From assembly GCF_018785315.1 (NCBI RefSeq), contig NZ_WQPN01000022.1, positions 90,393-154,392 of the forward strand: a stretch of 64,000 nucleotides of DNA. The letters run 5' to 3'. The DNA is from Clostridium sp. MCC353. GTDB lineage: Bacteria > Bacillota > Clostridia > Lachnospirales > Lachnospiraceae. Position 1 is the stretch's first letter; every line of letters begins with the position of its first letter. The notes under the pieces were generated by a model. It saw only the letters and a program-made list of their open reading frames with translations, had not been told where the DNA came from and did no database searches. Shown in pieces: positions 61,468-64,000 of the stretch. The translations under genes and the position numbers were made by a program.

Positions 61468-61515
61468 GAGTGCGTTTGAAAATTGCTTTCCGTCAGATTT
61501 GTCTGAACTGTTACG
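61468..61515. repeat. Partial copies of two intergenic repeat families
   Basis: GAGTGCGTTTGAAAATTGC then TTTCCGTCAG matches one end of the 164-bp element at 42693-42856. It runs directly into TTTGTCTGAACTGTTAC, which matches the end of the GTTCAGA inverted-repeat family. Rest of the 470-base gap (61135-61606) holds the 16-bp array and a GTGGGCAGACGG...CCGTGGGCTGTTTTTTT hairpin that may end the sulfatase transcript. Confidence 0.55.
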
Positions 61516-61606
61516 AAAGATAAATTTCATATCGGGTTCAGATTGTATTTACAGATGTTTTGGAATCCATTATGATATAGGTAAATAAAAATGGGAGGTC
61601 TATGGA

Positions 61607-63805
61607 TTGGCGACGATAAAAGATGTGGCGAGACTGGCGCAGGTCTCAATCGGGACTGTGTCCAATGTGCTGAATGGCAAAACAAAAAATGAAGAGCTGA
61701 TCAGGCGTGTGGAAAATGCTGTGGAACAATTGTCTTACCGCCCGGATGCCAATGCCAGAAATTTGAAAAATACAAACAGCGGTCTGGTAGGGATTATGGT
61801 TCCGGATTTAAGCCAGTCCCAGTATGCAGCATTTCTGCAGCAGATGGAAAGCATATTGAGGGAGCATGGCTATTCGGTTTTGGTGAAGCTGAGCCGCAAT
61901 AACCGGATGGTGGTTAAAAAAGGGATCGCTGGTTTTATGGAACAGGGCGTGGACGGTATCATAGTCTATTCCGCTATTCACATAAAAAGTACGGACATTC
62001 CCAGAAATTATGAGATGCCCATGGTTTTGATCACCGGAAAAAATGTACCGGGTTTTCCAGGGGATCAGATCATTCTGGATTATACCAACGCATTTGGCCA
62101 GGTGATGGAGAAGTTCAGGTTGAAAGGGCTTTCCCATGTGGGGCTGATCATGGAATATAATATATTGGAAGACGGCGGCCTGTCTTCTGTTTATAAAAGC
62201 TATTTCCCGGATATGGACCTGGTCAAATCTGTGGACAGCAGCAGGGAAAGCGGATTTCAGGCTCTGTTCCAACTGGCATATGGACATCCGGAGCTGGACG
62301 GCGTGATAGCCGGCAGCATTTCTCTCGCCCAGGGGATCAAAAAGGCGCAGGCCGCGCTGGGACTTGGGGACGTCTGTGTGGCTGCGGTTAAAGAGAGCAG
62401 CTGGATTGAAGATGAAGGAAACTATGATTTCCAAATGACCATTTCCCAGACCATGGTGGCGGAAAAAGCGGCAGACTGTCTTCTCCGAAGCTTGGAAGAG
62501 GCCGCGGAGCACGAATTTACAATCGACAGAGTGGAGGCTGAAATGGATTGGTTCCAGCCAATGAATGCCGGAATCGGAAAATCAGCGGCCAGTTTGAGAT
62601 TTGCCATGCTGGACAGCCCTTCGGCCAGAAGCCTGCAGATGCTCAGCTCCATCTATAGGAAAGAGAGCGGCGCCAAGGTGGAATTTGATCTCTTCACCTA
62701 TCAGGAACTGGAAGATCTTTTATATGCCCAGGCTGCGGATCAAAACAGCAGTTACGATGGATTTATGATGGATCTCCCATGGCTGGACGGTCTGATCGAG
62801 AGCGGCTATGTGAAGAATCTGGATACATTTTATGAGGGGAACAGGGAATTTTTTGACGGTTTTTTAGAAGGGGTTCTGAAAGATTTTGGGATGTATGTGG
62901 AATCGGTTTATGGCGTTCCCTTTATGTCGGGCGCACAGCTCCTTTTCTATCAGCGTGATCTGTTCGAAGACAGAAAACTGAAAATCCTGTATCAAAGGAT
63001 GTATGGCGGTCAACTGCAGCCGCCCAAAACGTGGGAGGAGTTTAACCATGTGGCGGAATTTTTCACCCAGTCGCTGAACGAAAAATCACCGGTTCCATAT
63101 GGAGCTTCTTTAGCCCGCGGCGTAAACGTGTATACGTCCATCTATTTTCTGTCTCATTTGTGGTCTTATGGCGGCCATGTATTTGATGAAAAAGGCAGAC
63201 CGGATCTGGATTCCGCTCCTGCATTAAACGCGCTGAAAAACATGGTGGACAGCTACCGCTGCACTTCGGGCCGGGAAATCCGTTCCTGGAATGAGCTTTC
63301 TGAAGAATTTAAAAATGGAAAAAGCGCTATGATCATTCTTTACGATTCCGATGCGGGGGATATCAATAATTATACCAGCTCCAAGGTGGCAGGCAATCTG
63401 GGGTTTGATCTGATACCGGGAGGCACTCCGGTTATGGGTGGCTGGAGCCTGGCTTTAAATACCTATGGAAAGAACCAAAAAGACGCGGAACAATTCCTTC
63501 TGTGGGCGTGCGGACTGCAAAATTCCATTCCGCTGGCCCTTTTAGGCGGTTCTACACTGAGGGCAGGATATTATAACCGGACGGATCTTGAAAATATCGA
63601 ACCATGGAAGCCATTAATCCTGCCCAGCTTCCGCCAGAGCAGAAAGAGAATCATGCCGGAAATCCTGGATGACAGCATGTATAAAAATATCATTTATACC
63701 AGGATCATTCCCGAGGAAATACAGAATGTGCTGGACGGCAAAGCGACGGAAGAGGATGCTTTGCGGGCGATGCAGAAAAGGATCGCAGAGTTCATGGCTC
63801 TGTAG
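61607..63805 (+). CDS. LacI-family regulator fused to a family-1 solute-binding-protein domain
   Basis: A 732-residue cytoplasmic protein. Residues 1-~58 are a LacI helix-turn-helix with hinge (TIKDVARLAQVSIGTVSNVLNG, RVENAVEQLSYRPDANARNLK). Residues ~60-320 are a LacI effector domain (GLVGIMVPDLSQSQYAAFLQQ, GVDGIIVYSAIH, FQMTISQTMVAEKAADCLLRSLEEA). Residues ~330-725 look like an extracellular type 1 sugar-binding protein (PWLDGLIESGYVKNLD, GVPFMSGAQLLFYQRDLFED, WSYGGHVFDEKGRPDLDSAPAL, IPGGTPVMGGWSLALN) but lack any signal peptide. One regulator could thus read two ligands. The TTG start has GGGAGG 8 bases upstream. It follows the GH88/sulfatase operon and probably controls it. Confidence 0.88.
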   Translation: MATIKDVARLAQVSIGTVSNVLNGKTKNEELIRRVENAVEQLSYRPDANARNLKNTNSGLVGIMVPDLSQSQYAAFLQQMESILREHGYSVLVKLSRNNRMVVKKGIAGFMEQGVDGIIVYSAIHIKSTDIPRNYEMPMVLITGKNVPGFPGDQIILDYTNAFGQVMEKFRLKGLSHVGLIMEYNILEDGGLSSVYKSYFPDMDLVKSVDSSRESGFQALFQLAYGHPELDGVIAGSISLAQGIKKAQAALGLGDVCVAAVKESSWIEDEGNYDFQMTISQTMVAEKAADCLLRSLEEAAEHEFTIDRVEAEMDWFQPMNAGIGKSAASLRFAMLDSPSARSLQMLSSIYRKESGAKVEFDLFTYQELEDLLYAQAADQNSSYDGFMMDLPWLDGLIESGYVKNLDTFYEGNREFFDGFLEGVLKDFGMYVESVYGVPFMSGAQLLFYQRDLFEDRKLKILYQRMYGGQLQPPKTWEEFNHVAEFFTQSLNEKSPVPYGASLARGVNVYTSIYFLSHLWSYGGHVFDEKGRPDLDSAPALNALKNMVDSYRCTSGREIRSWNELSEEFKNGKSAMIILYDSDAGDINNYTSSKVAGNLGFDLIPGGTPVMGGWSLALNTYGKNQKDAEQFLLWACGLQNSIPLALLGGSTLRAGYYNRTDLENIEPWKPLILPSFRQSRKRIMPEILDDSMYKNIIYTRIIPEEIQNVLDGKATEEDALRAMQKRIAEFMAL

Positions 63806-63862
63806 TGATTGGGGGAATCTTTATTTAGTTGATTAGTGAAAGTAACGCCATGAATCCTGGGG

Positions 63863-64000
63863 ATGGGGACGGACGGGGGCGGAGGCCCGCTTGGAGGGTT
63901 GGCACCGGGCGGAACGGAACCCGTTGGCGATGAAAACCGGCTTCCAACCGTAAGTGAAACTAAGGCTCCAGGAACGGAAAAAGACGGTCCGATGCCCATT
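63863..64000 (+). CDS. Possible start of a Gly/Pro-rich protein (truncated by window edge)
   Basis: A frame opens at 63863 and runs to the window end, giving MGTDGGGGPLGGLAPGGTEP followed by VGDENRLPTVSETKAPG. The region is unusually G-rich and has no good ribosome site. The opposite strand is open too, so the call is weak. Confidence 0.2.
   Translation, partial: MGTDGGGGPLGGLAPGGTEPVGDENRLPTVSETKAPGTEKDGPMPI

Noticed and set aside
63800..64000. A T-box or other riboswitch in the G-rich end of the window
   Set aside because: Fragments such as TTGGCACCGGGCGGAACGG resemble no complete motif and the window ends before any structure could close.

Overview
The window reads as chromosome of a spore-forming gut Firmicute of the Lachnospiraceae type (Hungatella / Enterocloster / Lachnoclostridium-like). 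Pointers are the moderate GC, the strong AGGAGG ribosome sites with frequent TTG and GTG starts, lipoproteins with Thr/Ala/Glu-rich linkers after the lipobox, a cotJABC spore-coat operon, YesM/YesN two-component pairs and many family-1 sugar ABC importers. This placement rests on style and gene content, not on a marker gene. I saw no rRNA, tRNA, prophage, transposase or CRISPR array.

Layout. 1-5.7 kb: the end of a LysR regulator, a sulfonate/nitrate/taurine-type ABC importer and a two-component system. 5.9-8.6 kb: a TauE/SafE permease, nagA and a stand-alone LytTR regulator. 8.7-15.3 kb: a complete four-gene Wadjet (JetABCD) plasmid-defence operon with overlapping genes. 15.3-22.3 kb: uridine phosphorylase, a LysE exporter facing an XRE-cupin regulator, a sugar O-acetyltransferase, an OPT transporter with a PqqD-like protein, and a membrane protein. 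21.6-24.1 kb: a Crp/Fnr regulator divergent from hcp (hybrid cluster protein) with a perfect 16-bp operator candidate between them. 24.2-25.3 kb: cotJA-cotJB-cotJC. 25.9-27.7 kb: a c-di-AMP (ydaO-type) riboswitch with terminator ahead of an NhaC-family antiporter. 27.9-30.1 kb: a secreted protein and a membrane acyltransferase.

30.5-42.4 kb is a carbohydrate island. A fucose-isomerase-fold protein, a UroD-fold protein, an AraC regulator and a LacI regulator precede a run of solute-binding protein, two permeases, class II aldolase, sulfatase and SIS isomerase. Three matching operator-like sites (before the isomerase gene, lacI and the solute-binding protein gene) tie these into one probable LacI regulon. 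42.4-51.6 kb: a candidate small RNA, a 164-bp palindromic repeat, a P-loop kinase, an AT-rich gene-poor stretch, a PocR-AraC regulator, a nucleotidyltransferase/hexosamine-kinase fusion, IMP dehydrogenase and a zinc-ribbon/TPR membrane protein. 51.6-63.8 kb is a glycosaminoglycan-disaccharide locus: YesN/YesM, an ABC importer, unsaturated glucuronyl hydrolase (GH88), a cytoplasmic sulfatase, and a LacI regulator fused to a solute-binding-protein domain.

Taken together, the two sugar islands look built to import sulfated host-glycan fragments, split and desulfate them in the cytoplasm, and feed the sugars to isomerase/aldolase steps. The most unusual non-coding content is (a) a family of miniature inverted-repeat elements, two copies of which carry clean 8-bp flanking duplications, (b) a shared ~160-nt structured leader directly before two unrelated genes, and (c) a promoter/terminator unit without an ORF.
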